Below, one piece after another: positions 31,453 to 43,490 of a DNA stretch of 64,000 bases. The DNA is from Cristatella mucedo (lineage: Eukaryota > Bryozoa > Phylactolaemata > Cristatellidae). Location: positions 3,817,501-3,881,500 of the forward strand of contig WPIO01000030.1 of NCBI GenBank assembly GCA_009760855.2. Reading direction: 5' to 3'. Both the position numbers and the translations under genes were made by a program. How positions within the stretch are numbered: the first letter of the stretch is position 1; each line of letters begins with the position of its first letter. The notes beneath the pieces are model-generated. The model saw only the letters and a program-made list of their open reading frames with translations, did no database searches and was not told the origin of the DNA.

Positions 31453-31888
31453 GCATCTATGGCATCTTAAGATACTGGCTTAGTAATGTGCTGTGGCCGC
31501 TTTGCAATCGGCGTCAAAGTATCTGGATGTAACGCGTTTTCAGAGAAGACGGAACCATATCTTGCTGCACTAACATTAGCGTATCTGTGCGAGATTTCGC
31601 GCAGCATTTCTGTCAGAATAAATGACTGATTGTATTTTTAACCTTCGGTGTCAGAAGCTCTGGTTTTACCTATACAAGATAACAAGTAAAATCCATATTG
31701 ATAGCGTCTAGATATCTCGTTCAGGGATGCCAAGCTTCCTAAAAGTAGTGCTGACGATTTAACCGTATTTAATTTGCCTTAAACATACCCTGTGATGCAG
31801 CAGCTCTGGAAAATGCTTTCTTCTCACTGTACTACCTCACTTTTGTTGCAACAACTATAAATTACAACTACAGTCAAACAAGCTTTCC
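31453..31888. other. Probable intron, no gene seen
   Basis: AT-rich sequence without recognised features. Confidence 0.35.
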
Positions 31889-32016
31889 TTGACAAGTGAC
31901 TCAGCGGTTAAAGTGCTTGCCCCAACCAAACTTGGGCCTAGTTCTTGGGCTCGAGCCCTGCGGCATACGTGAAGCGCCTGAATAGAGATCAAGTTCTCCT
32001 AGGGAGCAATGCAAAT
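31889..32016 (+). mobile_element. tRNA-derived SINE, family A, diverged
   Basis: The head TGACTCAGCGGTTAAAGTGC and the box B-like TTGGGCTCGAGCCCTGCGG are followed by the tail AAGCGCCTGAATAGAGATC, which ends degenerately in GGGAGCAATGCAAATGAATC. Confidence 0.8.
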
Positions 32017-32179
32017 GAATCATTTATTTACATATACCTCATCAGAGACGGCATTTAGATTAGCCCTTTTAACTCTGGGCCTAGTTTTATTTTAACAAGG
32101 ATATATTGTGGGTAATATCCGCAAACTTCCACAATCCAGCGATACTTGGAGGAGCATTCCTCTGATGGAGTAAGATGGA

Positions 32180-32418
32180 GTAAGCAAGAGTATTGATGTG
32201 AATGGACAAAGATTATCCGAGGTATTTTGTCGCTCACTTTTAGGTCATTTCATTCTTTTGCTCCAGCCTATCTCTTAGATCTACTCCCCCACCGGGCCAA
32301 GCATCGTACCACCCGCTTTTCAGAATCCAACAGTCTACCAATACCTCGTACAAACCTCAAATCCTTAGGAGACCGTGCATTTAGTTCGAATGTTTCCAAA
32401 GCCTGGAACTCTTGAAGA
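32180..32418 (+). mobile_element. Internally deleted LINE fragment
   Basis: A 38-bp piece of the reverse-transcriptase region (GTATTGATGTGAATGGACAA and following bases to about 32222) is fused directly to the thumb-region segment (TTTTGTCGCTCACTTTTAGG and on). It reads LTFRSFHSFAPAYLLDLLP to AFSSNVSKAWNS. Several hundred bases present in other copies are missing at the junction. The 3' side also ends abruptly, without a tail. Confidence 0.8.
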
Positions 32419-32617
32419 GTTGAATTAAATACAGTGGCCAATGTGGACGCAGCGCTATCATAATGGGCTGATGGTAATCGAAGAGACACCGGCTGCCAAT
32501 TTCAAGTCGCCAATATTGCTTGACCGAATGTCAAAACTTGTCAGTCTTGACGCGAACTCGGCGAAACTTATGATTTCCTGCAGCTATTTACCCCTGTTTT
32601 ACCGGTTTGCGATGCAG

Positions 32618-32823
32618 AAACTCAAAGGTGCGCTCTTGGAGACGTGCAGCAATGCCGCACTGCAGACGACGCAGACCAGCGGCCCTTCCGATTATTCGCT
32701 CGAGTACTTTGTCAGGAGCTTGCTATGCATAAAGACGCCAGACGCGGCCTTCACCTTCAAACAATTTATCGGCACGGCAGCCTTAGTCGAGCGCGTCTTT
32801 CATCCCAGCTACAGCGCACTGTG
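32618..32823 (+). CDS. Unidentified gene, EF-hand-like exon
   Basis: The acceptor CGGTTTGCGATGCAG, preceded by a pyrimidine-rich stretch, starts the exon in phase 0, matching the donor at 25502. The donor CTGTG followed by GTGAGT ends it in phase 2. The translation runs KLKGALLETCSNAALQTTQT, then SLEYFVRSLLCIKTPDAAFT and FKQFIGTAALVERVFHPSYS. AFTFKQFIGTAALVERV has the pattern of the second half of an EF-hand (short beta residue, then Phe, x, x, Phe, Ile/Leu, Gly). With the previous exon's helix and DPKTDLLDG turn this suggests an EF-hand-like pair, perhaps without calcium binding. The frame is open for 130 codons. I do not recognise the protein. Confidence 0.6.
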
Positions 32824-33508
32824 GTGAGTACGTGGCGGCCTGGGCTACAGCCTCAGAGACAGCAGCTCCCCATCTTTGAAATGGCCAATTTGGGATTAGC
32901 TGATACTTCAGCGATCGCATCTCGTCCGCGGTGTGCGTGCAGCTCTGCCCCTCGGACGCACCGACCTTGTCCTGACGAAGTCACTCATTCGTTCCTTTCG
33001 CTCGGGCGTCGCTGCGACACGCTGCCGCCGTGACGCACCGCCCTTGCGACGTGGCGCGGCGCCGCCGCCGCGGCACACCGCTGAGCGCTCGCTATATCAA
33101 GTGTCAAAAGTTAATGAGTCGCAGGGGAGCTCCGGGTACCGCGAACTATTCCAGGAGGGCCCTGTGGTGCCTTGCGAGAGACAGCTCCCGGTCGCCGCCG
33201 ACACTGATGCCGCTGCGCCTTGGGGGTTTCGTCCGTTTTTGGCCCCGCCGATGATTGAGCTATCAGCTCGCACATAATTGCTGTTCATAATAAGTGCGTC
33301 CTATTTTCAACGCTCGATCGCGCTTTCAGCGTGAGATTTTCCCGCGCGTCTTTTAATCGAATGAATCCGTCGAATGCATCGAATTCTTTTTCTATCTCAG
33401 CCAACAAGTTTCTTGAGCGCAGCGATAGTCGCGCCTCAGCCTCTCTTTCGAACGCTCACGAAGTTAAGCTGTTCCGGCCCCCATTCTCTCGCTGCCTCCT
33501 CAGCTAAG
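32824..33508 (+). other. Intron of the EF-hand-like gene
   Basis: 685 bp between a GTGAGT donor and a CTCCTCAG/CTAAG acceptor region. GC content rises from about 32.9 kb. Overlapping frames are not supported as exons. Confidence 0.5.
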
Positions 33509-34052
33509 GAGAGCAGAGAGCTGCAGCGAATTCGAGGGCCGCCGCTTCGCGCCGTTGCGTAGCGGCAGTCGCATGCGGCCGCCGCGCGGAGCGGGCACGC
33601 GAACTCCGCTGATCGCCACTCGCAGGGCGAAGCACGACAAGACGCTCGAGGAGAGCGGCGCACTAGGCGACGGCAGGAAGGCGCCGCACGGCGCCGCTCG
33701 ACCGTCCACCTCGTCGCTGTCCGGCTCGGCGGCTGCGGTCCCCGGAGGTGGCGGCGGCGGGCGCGCCGCCGTCGACGCAACGCCGCCCCGCGGGTCGGAG
33801 TCTGACGCGGACGCGGCCGTCACCAGTGGCGAGGCTACCGGCAGTGCCAGCAGCGGGGGCGCGGCGACCGCGAGCGTCACGCTGGCGGCGCACACGTCCA
33901 TCACCGACGTGCTCGACATAGACAGCCGTCCGCACAAGGTTGCCAAGGAGACGCTCGAGCAGCTCGACTTCCACGCCCTCAAGTGGAAGCTGGAAGGCGT
34001 CCGGCTCAACTCCGGCATGGCCAAGCTCATCAAGGTCATCGACTGCCTGTAG
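33509..34052 (+). CDS. Unidentified gene, terminal exon
   Basis: One frame is open from before 33504 to TAG at 34050-34052. It begins with basic residues (RMRPPRGAGTRTPLIATRRA), passes a Gly/Ala/Ser-rich linker, and ends with a compact conserved-looking block: TSITDVLDIDSRPHKVAKET, then LEQLDFHALKWKLEGVRLNS, and GMAKLIKVIDCL. The acceptor shown (CTCAGCTAAG then G) gives phase 2, matching the donor at 32824 and creating TGG. The stronger-looking CTGCCTCCTCAG five bases earlier would give phase 0 and would not match. The C-terminal block looks like amphipathic helices. No family recognised. A 364-codon minus-strand frame overlaps but is composition-driven. Confidence 0.55.
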
Positions 34053-34980
34053 CTCGCAGCGAAGCGCACGCGGGTAGGCCGGCCCGCTGCGCTCCGCGTG
34101 CGCGAAAGCCATCGTCGGAAACACTCGACGAAGCGCCGCCTGGCACGAGCGCGCGAGCGCCAGACGGCGCCGCCGGACCTCCTCTGCACTCCGTCCAATG
34201 CGGCCATCGGCGGCTGCACACTTTCCCTAGCCCCGCTAAATGCAGGCCGCCTAAGTAGCAGAGCTGAAGGCGCATCTTGTGCGGCGCCGCGCCGCCGCCC
34301 TATGGACGGGCGCATCGCCGGCGAAGAGGACCGCGGCCGCTGGGTGGCAGCTGCAGCGGCGGCGGGCCTGTCGGCCGCGTCAGCGCCGAGCGCGCGCGCG
34401 ACAGGCTGCGCGGGGAGGCCGCTCGTCGCCGCCTCTCCCTTCGATCCACTGCCGCGTTTCGCGAAGGACGCCGATCGCTGGCGAAGCGGAAGCTGCGCAA
34501 GCTGCGGCGAAAGCTGCGGCGAAGCAGCCGCCGCAGCTTTCGCGGCGCGCAGCTGCGGCGGCCAATGGCTGTGGCTTCGGCTCCTACTCTGCAAGCGGAG
34601 ATAATCCTGTTCGCGAACAAATATCGCACAGCGAAAAGCGACGCGACGCGTCGGCCTAATCTTTCGTAGCGAAGGGCTCGCGAGAAGACCAAGTGCGGCC
34701 GATCACTTTCGATCGCTCCGTTTAAGATGCGATTGCACGCGCCGTGGCTTTCGCGCGAGCCTAAGTCTGCGAGCGGTAATCGAGCGAGTTCGGGAGGTTG
34801 GGCAAAGGCTGCGCTGCATAGGCTCGCGGAAGGTGTAGAAGTTGGAGCTTTACTTAGTCACTGCGTCACCATCGTTTTCCTCCGGAAGCAGCTTCCTAAG
34901 CTGCTTGGCTGTTAGCTAAGCTCTAGCCTCCGAACGCTTGAACGATTGCTCGCCACCGCGTGATGTCAGGCGTCCCACGC
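34053..34980. other. GC-rich 3' flank
   Basis: Very GC-rich to about 34.8 kb with long overlapping Ala/Arg-rich frames on both strands and no domain. It may be 3' UTR plus intergenic sequence. No polyadenylation signal is assigned. Confidence 0.4.
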
Positions 34981-35011
<31 letters not shown>

Positions 35012-35103
35012 TCTCACTCTCCTGCTTTCTCTCTCTCTCTCTCCTGCTCTCTCTATCTCTCTCTCTCTTTCCTGCTCTCTCTCTCTCTCTTTCTCTCTCT
35101 CCT

Positions 35104-35151
<48 letters not shown>

Positions 35152-35168
35152 TCTCTCTCTCTCTCCTG

Positions 35169-35236
<68 letters not shown>

Positions 35237-35237
35237 G

Positions 35238-35320
<83 letters not shown>

Positions 35321-35326
35321 GCTCTC

Positions 35327-35361
<35 letters not shown>

Positions 35362-35412
35362 TCCTTTATCTCTCTCTCTCTCTCTCTCTCTTCCTTTCTC
35401 TCCATCTCTCTC
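34981..35412. repeat. Long interrupted (CT)n microsatellite
   Basis: About 430 bp of CT repeats interrupted by TCCTGCTCTC-type variants. Ser/Leu and Arg/Glu frames across it are artefacts. Confidence 0.97.
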
Positions 35413-35683
35413 TATTTTTGTCTTGCTGTTGCTCACAATCTCGCATAAGACTGCAGTGATTGCGAAGAGTCTTTCTGACGGCCTCTGAGGCGGGGAGTTA
35501 AAATAGCGCGAAAAACCTTTGACTGCTTGCTAGCTATGAGGATTGACCTTGGCGTGCACACTTCCTTCTCGCTGAACCGTGAACACTTCTTCCAGGCAAA
35601 AGCGTTCTAGCCTGCCCAGTAAAGGACGTATTAGCAATGCTGCGTTCTACTTTCTCGCTTGCGGCTTGCACGCTGGTGAGCCG
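35413..35683. other. Intergenic, no gene seen
   Basis: Short interval without recognised features. Confidence 0.35.
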
Positions 35684-35842
35684 TGATGGCTCAGGTAAGG
35701 CGGTTGCTTTTCATAAAATCGGCCTTGTGGTCATGCGTTCGAATCCTGCGGTGGGTGATCCTTTATTGCCACTGCAAGCCGTGGTGATAGCCGTAAAGGC
35801 TCTTCTGTCACTGCATAAAAAGGCTGTTTAATCAGCTGGTAT
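35684..35842 (+). mobile_element. tRNA-derived SINE, family B
   Basis: The best copy of family B. The head is GCCGTGATGGCTCAGGTAAG, box B is GTCATGCGTTCGAATCCTGC, then GGGTGATCCTTTATTGCC, and the end is CATAAAAAGGCTGTTTAATC. About 159 bp. Confidence 0.8.
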
Positions 35843-36169
35843 GTATTTTTGTGCTACCGCGCCCGCACCGTTATACACAACGTGGAGCTTCGGTAGTAAG
35901 CTCGCCTCAGCGCGTACTCTGTGAAGCTTGTAACGAGCAGCCAGTATGGGCAGCGCTCTGCTAGCAGTGCGAGAGGGCGGGCTGGCCTCGGGCTGTAATG
36001 CTGGGTAAAAGGGAAAGAACACAGGCCAGTCAGTTGTGTTTTGTTTGCTCTTGCTTTTACAGCGGTATATGTTTGCTCTCTTCGATGGTAGAATTGTGTA
36101 TTGCATACGAAAGCGAACTTTGTCGCTGGTGGCCGCCCTGGTTTTGCCCACGCTAATAAGGCGCTCACC
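35843..36169. other. Intergenic, no gene seen
   Basis: Nothing recognised in about 330 bp. Confidence 0.35.
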
Positions 36170-36290
36170 TTCGATGGCCGAGGTTAACGTTAATGCATTT
36201 GACAACCGAGGTCTTGAGTTCGAGTCCTGCGGCATGTGTGAGGCGCCTGGATGAAGATTAAGTTCTCATAGGGTGATATACAAACAAATG
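36170..36290 (+). mobile_element. tRNA-derived SINE, family A, diverged
   Basis: The box A-like GATGGCCGAGGTTAACG and box B-like TTGAGTTCGAGTCCTGCGG are followed by the tail AGGCGCCTGGATGAAGATTA to GGGTGATATACAAACAAATG. An AT microsatellite starts about 55 bp downstream. Confidence 0.75.
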
Positions 36291-36342
36291 AATGCTGCAT
36301 AGATATAGATATATGTCATTCATTATACGTTATATACTATGT

Positions 36343-37308
<966 letters not shown>

Positions 37309-37822
37309 TAATAATAATAATACATTTGATATCAGAGAACTCAATCTCTTTCTAGGCACTTTACATTTGCTGTAAAGGAATCAAGATTGAATGGTTAGTG
37401 GTAGCATGCTACATAAACAACAAGTATAGCATAGCTAGGGGTGACATGCAAAGGGTAAGCATGCAAGTATTGTTAGTGGTAGCATGCAGAGTGTCAGCAC
37501 GCATAAGCACACAAAGGACGAATCACAGGGACCCACTAAATATGGTCATAAATAGATGCGTTGTTAGTTTTCTTTTAAATGTTTTCAAGTTAAGAGAGGT
37601 CGTGACGCAAGTTGGAAGTGAGTTCCAGGCTTTGGGAGCATACGAATTGAAGGCATGGTCTCCAAAGGATTTGAGGTTTTTTATAAGGTATGGGTAAACA
37701 GTTGGTTTACGGAAAGTGGGTGGCACAATGTTGAGACTGGTAAGGGACTAGATGTGATAGGTAGGCAGGAGCCAAAGAATCAAGGAATCTAAAAGTGAAT
37801 GACAAAACGCTTGAAAATAATA
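37309..37822 (-). mobile_element. L2/CR1-like LINE, 3' part, antisense
   Basis: On the minus strand it reads from the thumb region (RSFGDHAFNSYAPKAWNSLP-type block) through the 3' UTR and hairpin tail to an ATT run at 37310-37321. It is 5'-truncated near 37822. It stands back to back with the plus-strand copy starting at 37874, so the two tails point outward. Confidence 0.85.
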
Positions 37823-37873
37823 ACTAGGTTCCCTCTATTGTTCAAAAAACGGTTATGACAACGAATCTTGACT

Positions 37874-39469
37874 TGTAGCAACTACCGCCCAGTTTCCCTT
37901 CTACCATTCCTATCAAAGACACTCGAACGGGTCGTGGCGAACCAGCTGAACTCGTATATCGAAATCTCACACCTTGCTAGTAAGTTCCAGTCTGGCTTTA
38001 GAGCTAATCACTCCACAGAGTCAGCATTGCTTCGGGTATACAACGACCTGCTTAGGAATGCAGACATGGGTAGAGTGTCTCTGCTTGTTTTGCTTGATCT
38101 TTCGGCAGCTGTTGACACCATCGATCACAAAGTTCTTCTAGAGCGCCTCTCACCTCGCCTGGGCATCACTGGCACTGCTCTGCAGTGGTTCAGGTCCTAT
38201 CTCAGTGGGAGACTCCAGAGTATTGACGTGAATGGACAAAGATCATCTGAAGTACCTCTGAAATATGGAGTACCTCAGGGCTCAGTGCTAGGTCCGGCTC
38301 TTTTCACGGTTTATACTCTGCCTCTTGCTGATGTGATTGCCAAGCACAATCTAGGCTTTCACTTCTATGCGGATGACACTCAGTTGTACCTTTGCTTTGA
38401 TCCCTCCCAGCCTTCGAGCACCTCAAATTCTCTAAACTCACTTGCTGCATGCATTGATGACATCCGCACATGGATGGCAGCAAATTTTCTAAAACATAAC
38501 GATGATAAAACTAACTTACTAGTTATGGGCAAACCCAGTGTGATTCAGAGATTGGAAAGGCTGACTCTCAAAATTGGCTCTGCCAGCATATCTCCAGTTG
38601 AATCAGCTCGAAATCTAGGTGTCATATTCCAAAGCGACCTCTCGTTAGACGACCATATCAGCTCCACAGTCCAATCCGCCTACTTTCAGCGTCATAACAT
38701 TGCTAAAATTCGGGCTTTAGATAAAGACACCACATCTAGGTTGGTCCATGCATTCGTGACATCCCGTCTCGACTTCTGCAACTCACTGCTTACTGGCCTA
38801 CCAGCATGTGCGATCAGGCGATTGCAGCTGGTGCAAAACTCGGCAGCTAGACTTGTCTGTCGTGAGCGTCGCAGTTGCCACATTACTCCACTTCTCGCCG
38901 ACCTGCACTGGCTACCAGTCAAGCAACGGATTGACTTCAAGGTTTTGTCGCTCACTTTTAGGTCCCTTCATTCTATGGCTCCAGCCTATCTTCCAGATAT
39001 ACTACTCCATCAAGCCAAGCATCGTACCACCCGCTTTTCGGAATCCAACAGTCTAGAAATACCTCGTACAAACCTTAAATCCTTTGGAGACCGTGCATTT
39101 AGCTCGTATGCTCCCAAAGCCTGGAACTCCCTCCCAACCTGCGTCAGAACATCCCCTGACCTGACCACATTTAAAATGAACCTAAAAACACACCTATTTA
39201 GGACAGCACTTAGTGGGTCCCTGTGATTCGTCCTTCATGTGCTTATGCGTGCTGACACTGTGCATGCTGCCACTAACCACATTCGCATGCTGACCCTGTG
39301 CATGTAACCCCTAACCATATTATTCATTTTGTTTGTTTTTCAAGCATTATTTTACTTACCATTCAATTGCATTTCTCTTTGCAGCAAATGTAAAGCGCCT
39401 AGAGAGAGATTAAGTTCTCTGAGGGCGCTTTATCAAGTGAATTATTATTATTATTATTATTATTATTAG
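37874..39469 (+). mobile_element. Young L2/CR1-like LINE copy, reverse-transcriptase half plus tail
   Basis: One frame is open for 452 codons (37868-39226). It starts at [20 protein letters not shown]. It includes [13 protein letters not shown] (Val where the 27-28 kb copy has Phe), [26 protein letters not shown] and [17 protein letters not shown], and ends RTALSGSL followed by TGA. The catalytic YADD is intact. A 3' UTR of about 190 bp, the hairpin tail and (ATT)n at 39441-39467 follow. The copy is 5'-truncated at the start of the reverse transcriptase, so it lacks the endonuclease and cannot be autonomous. It is nearly identical to the copy at 48.2 kb, implying recent activity of the family. 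Confidence 0.93.
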
Positions 39470-40664
39470 CATGATCTTCTAACAGGTTCAAGCTGTGGTT
39501 ATCACAGTTTACGAAAACTGCCTTCTCATTTATGGACAGTATTCGGTTTTGGACACCTGACAAGTGGCCAGACATGACTGCTGCGTTGTCGTAGCGGCCT
39601 TTTAATCATGCCTAGTTTGTGTGGGCTAATATCATGTTAATGCTCAGCCACGGCGCTCTGGCTCACCCTTGGCGTTGAGTAGCATCCCGGGTTCACTCTT
39701 ATCCTGCAGTAGGAAACGGTCATAAATGGCTGCTAATTAATAATGGTGAACCGTGCTGAAATGGCAAAAGTATTGAATGATTTCACTTGGGCAGTAACAT
39801 TTCTCCGAAAGCTAGCTTAGACTACTTTCCTCATTTTCAACTAAATTGATAGCAGTAAATTAGCTAACAAGCACCGAGAGACGGGCAACGAAAAAAGAGA
39901 CGTCTGCCTTCACGAAAAAGCAACAATCTGGTAGACTTTTTCGATAGCCTGCAGCAAGGTACGCATTGCTAAAGAGGAGCGCCTATAGTTTCACAACACT
40001 GTGCTATGCTGCAATATTAAGATGCAGTTGCAACTTGGTACGATGAAAACGAGTGGGAGCACCGTGGTCTCACTAGGTGCTCCCCATCGCCAAAACATCT
40101 GGATGACGGGCAAGATAAACGCAAACCTAGCCGTACAAAGGTCCTACTGCGAAAATTGTTGCTCGGGTACGTAAACTTACGTCAGGGCTTAACTGAACAT
40201 TCTGCAGAGCCTACGCAGGAAAAAAATACTCGTCAGGATTTCCTTAACGTAAAGATTTTTTTTGAACTCGAAAGAGACAAGCTAAGCCTCCTGCAAGTGA
40301 CTAGTGAACCAAAGCCCATTGAACCAAAATAAAACACGCTCCTGGTGACTGGCAAACAGTTGCGGGGACGACGTTGTGAAGGGAGTGGCTTTAAGATGGC
40401 TAGATTGTATATACCAACAGTAAAAATATCCTAGGCAAAGCCCACTGCTGGTGAGAGCATTTTTAGACAATGATTCAGCTCAGCGGAGTCCTCCCCTGAG
40501 TACATTGCCATGGTCAATCATGAGTACTTCTCGAAACCCATCGAAGCTATAATTCAGATTAAGACTAAATTTTTCTATACCACCCTAGCTGTTTGACCAT
40601 ACGAAGCAATTCTTCATGAAAGCAGTACGGAATTAGTTACCAGCAATAACTTCAAGATTTTAGT
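39470..40664. other. Intergenic, no gene seen
   Basis: AT-rich. No gene, RNA or repeat recognised. Confidence 0.4.
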
Positions 40665-40705
40665 TAAGCTTTATCAAGTGCACTATTATTATTATTACAT
40701 TATTG
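40665..40705 (+). mobile_element. Minimal LINE tail remnant
   Basis: GCTTTATCAAGTGCACTATT followed by ATT repeats matches the last 20-40 bases of the LINE tail. Confidence 0.55.
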
Positions 40706-41390
40706 TTGGTTTGTTGAACCTATGACAGCACGTGAATGCACATTAAATATTTTATAGATTAATTACAGCAGAATTCTTGACAAAATTTGAGGCATCATTA
40801 CACAAATTGTGTGCAATTTAATTTATGAAGCAACACGTCAAGCTTGCCAACGCCAATCTATTCTTTTAAATATTGTAGCGGTGGCCGCATCAACGAAGCT
40901 CGAGCTTACAGCAAACATCGATGGTTTTGCATTGTAATATGACGCATTAGTTATTAATAGTTCTGCTGCAGAAGTCAAATAGTGTCAGTATTTTGTTGCA
41001 TGAACTCAGTGAAAAATACATATAACGAGGTTTTTTGCATCAATCAAACTGCCGCAAATTTCTTTTTGTGCTGGTTAAAAAAAGAAAAGGTCATCGAAAC
41101 TCGTTCTTTGGCCCTGGTAGAAGCTAGATATCGCCGATCCATCTCCAAGAAAAAGAAGGAAGGAGCTTATGCTTTTGTCGCAAAAAGCACTGCCTAAAGG
41201 GCTTTAAAATTATAGAAGTATACGTAATGCGAACCACTTTGAACTTTTCAGCCACCTAGCTGATTGTTACTGACAGTAAGGGTGCCATCAGGCCAGCATA
41301 ACTGTCAAGTACAATTTTGGCTTTCATTGTTTTTACAGACGACATAACAACACCTTTGCTGTGATTGCTCCTTGCCTTATTTCAGCTCGA
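40706..41390. other. Intergenic, no gene seen
   Basis: AT-rich; short frames without motif. Confidence 0.35.
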
Positions 41391-41820
41391 TAGGTCTTGA
41401 CTCCCTAGAAGCATCTATGCTCACGTTTGGGTCGCATTTATGCTTCAGCAAACCTTCTCAAACTGAATAATGATGCAACTAAATATTATTTGTGGGAAAC
41501 CTATTGCACCTCAGATATTGGAATTCGATGCTGAGGTTAATGATGATAAACCGCAAAAAGGCGGCCGGAAAATCTCCTCAATATTATCTTTTCCCCACAA
41601 ATCAAGCGTCATGTTTCAAAGTTATTTTTTACTAGACGACCATTTCAGCTAAAAATCCTAATTTCAGCTACTTGCGATTAACGACTAGAGGCTGCCTGCG
41701 TTGATAAGGATTCCACAGCCAAGCTGTCCGTATATTTGTGATGTCCTATCTGCACTTATGTAACTCACACCTTTCAGCTCTTCCAACCTGTGAAGTAAGC
41801 CTCTTACCGTCGGTGAAAAA
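41391..41820 (+). mobile_element. Heavily decayed LINE fragments
   Basis: Pieces resembling the region after YADD (NLLKLNND, KISSILSFPHKSSVMFQS, and LDDH-FS) and the DFCNS block near 41745 are in family order but much diverged. They precede a better copy starting near 41836. Confidence 0.6.
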
Positions 41821-41835
41821 CTCAAGATATACTCA

Positions 41836-43340
41836 TACACCAGCTGAACTCATACATCGAAACCTTACACCTTGCTAGTAAGTTCCAGTCTGGCTTTAGA
41901 GCTAATCACTCCACAGAGTCAGCATTGCTTAGGGTATACAACAACCTACTTAGGAATGCAGACATGGGTAGAGTGTCTCTGCTTGTTTTAAACGATCTTT
42001 CGGAAACTTTTGATACCATCGATCACAAAGTTCTTCTAGAGCGCCTCTCATCTCACCTGAGCATCACTGGCACTGCTCTGCAGTGGTTCAGGTCCTATCT
42101 CAGTGGGGAACTCCAGAGTATTGATGTGAATGAACAAAGATCATCTGAAGTACCTCTGAAATAAGGCGTACCTCAGGGCTCCGTGCTTGGTCCCATTCTT
42201 TTCACGGTTTAAACTCTCCCTCTTACCGATGTGATTGCCAAGCACAATCTACGCTTTCCCATCTATGCAAATGGAACTCAGTTGTAACTTTGCTTTGATC
42301 CCTCCCACCCCTCGACCACGTCAAATTCTCTCAACTTCCTTGCTGTATGCGTTGATGACATCCGCACATGGATGACAGTACATTTTCTTAAATTAAATGG
42401 TGATAAAAATAACTTACTAGTCATGGGAAAACCAAGTGTGATTCAGAAATTGATAAGGCTAACGCTCAAAATGGGCTCTGCCAGCATTTCTCCTGTTAAA
42501 TCTGCACGAAATCTAGGTGTCATGTTCCAAAGTGATCGTTCGTTAGATGACCACATCAGCTCCATAATAAAGTCTGACTACTTTTAGCTAAATAACATTG
42601 CTAAAATTCGGGCTTGTTTAGACAGGAATGCCACATCTAAGTTGGTCCATGCATTTGTGACATCCTGTCTTGATTTCTGTAACTCACTGCTTGCTTGTAT
42701 AACGGCATGTACAATCAGGCGCTGACAGCTGGTGCAAAGCTCTGCAGCTAGTTTTGTCTGTCGTGAGAGTCGCAATTGCCACATCACACCATTTCTCACC
42801 GACCTGCATTGGCTACCAGTGAAGCAACGGATCGACTTCAAGGTGTTGTCGCTCACTTTTAGGTCCCTTCATTCTTTGACTCCAGCCTACCTATAAAATC
42901 TACTCACTTACCAGGTTTAGCATCGTACCACCTGCTTTTCAGAATCTAACTGTTTAGCTATACCTAGTACAAACCTTAAATCCATTTGAGACTGTGCCAT
43001 TAGATCGTATGCTCTCAAAGCCTGGAACTCACTCCCGACTTGCTTCACATCCCCTGACTTGAGCAGATTTTAAAAGAAATTAAAAACGCACCTATTTATC
43101 ACAGCATTTAGAGGGTCCCTGTGATTCATCCTTTAAATGCTTATTCGATGCTGACACTGATGCATGCTGCCATTAACCACACTTGCATGCTGACCCTGTG
43201 CGTGTCACCTCTAACCATGTTATTCATGTTCACCAAGCATGATACCACTCACCATTCGATCGCAGTTCCTTTGCAGCAAATTCAAAGCGCCTAGAAAGAG
43301 ATTGGGTTCTCTGGGGGCGCTTTATCAAGTGTATTATTAT
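41836..43340 (+). mobile_element. L2/CR1-like LINE, reverse-transcriptase half, decayed
   Basis: It begins in [20 protein letters not shown], continues through [20 protein letters not shown], loses the frame around 42163 and 42220, and ends with the 3' UTR and hairpin tail (43286-43340). The YADD region reads YANGTQL, so the catalytic aspartates are lost. It is older than the 37.9- and 48.2-kb copies. Confidence 0.88.
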
Positions 43341-43490
43341 TCTTTCTCCCTTGTAGTGCATCGGTGTGGCACTTCGCATCTGCAGCCATCGCTGTACAAT
43401 TTATTGCAGATAGGAAAGCCTCACGTTTGACGCTCTTTGCAGCTTTCGTATATTAGTCACCCATTCATCGTTCACCGTAGAGTCTTACCC

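Noticed and set aside
32650-32823. Alternative frame of the 32.7-kb exon beginning QCRTADDADQRPF
   Set aside because: It also fits phase 0 at both ends, but its acceptor lacks a pyrimidine tract. The other frame has a better acceptor, stays open for 130 codons and shows an EF-hand-like pattern.
33500-34594. 364-codon minus-strand frame
   Set aside because: GC-rich Ala/Arg/Ser composition, overlaps the terminal exon antisense, no domain; the plus strand has the splice-consistent, motif-like frame.
34923-35459. Frames of 127-173 codons on both strands
   Set aside because: Interrupted (CT)n microsatellite.
37874-39226. 452-codon frame as a host gene
   Set aside because: Reverse-transcriptase motifs, an ATT tail and several relatives in the window show it is a LINE.
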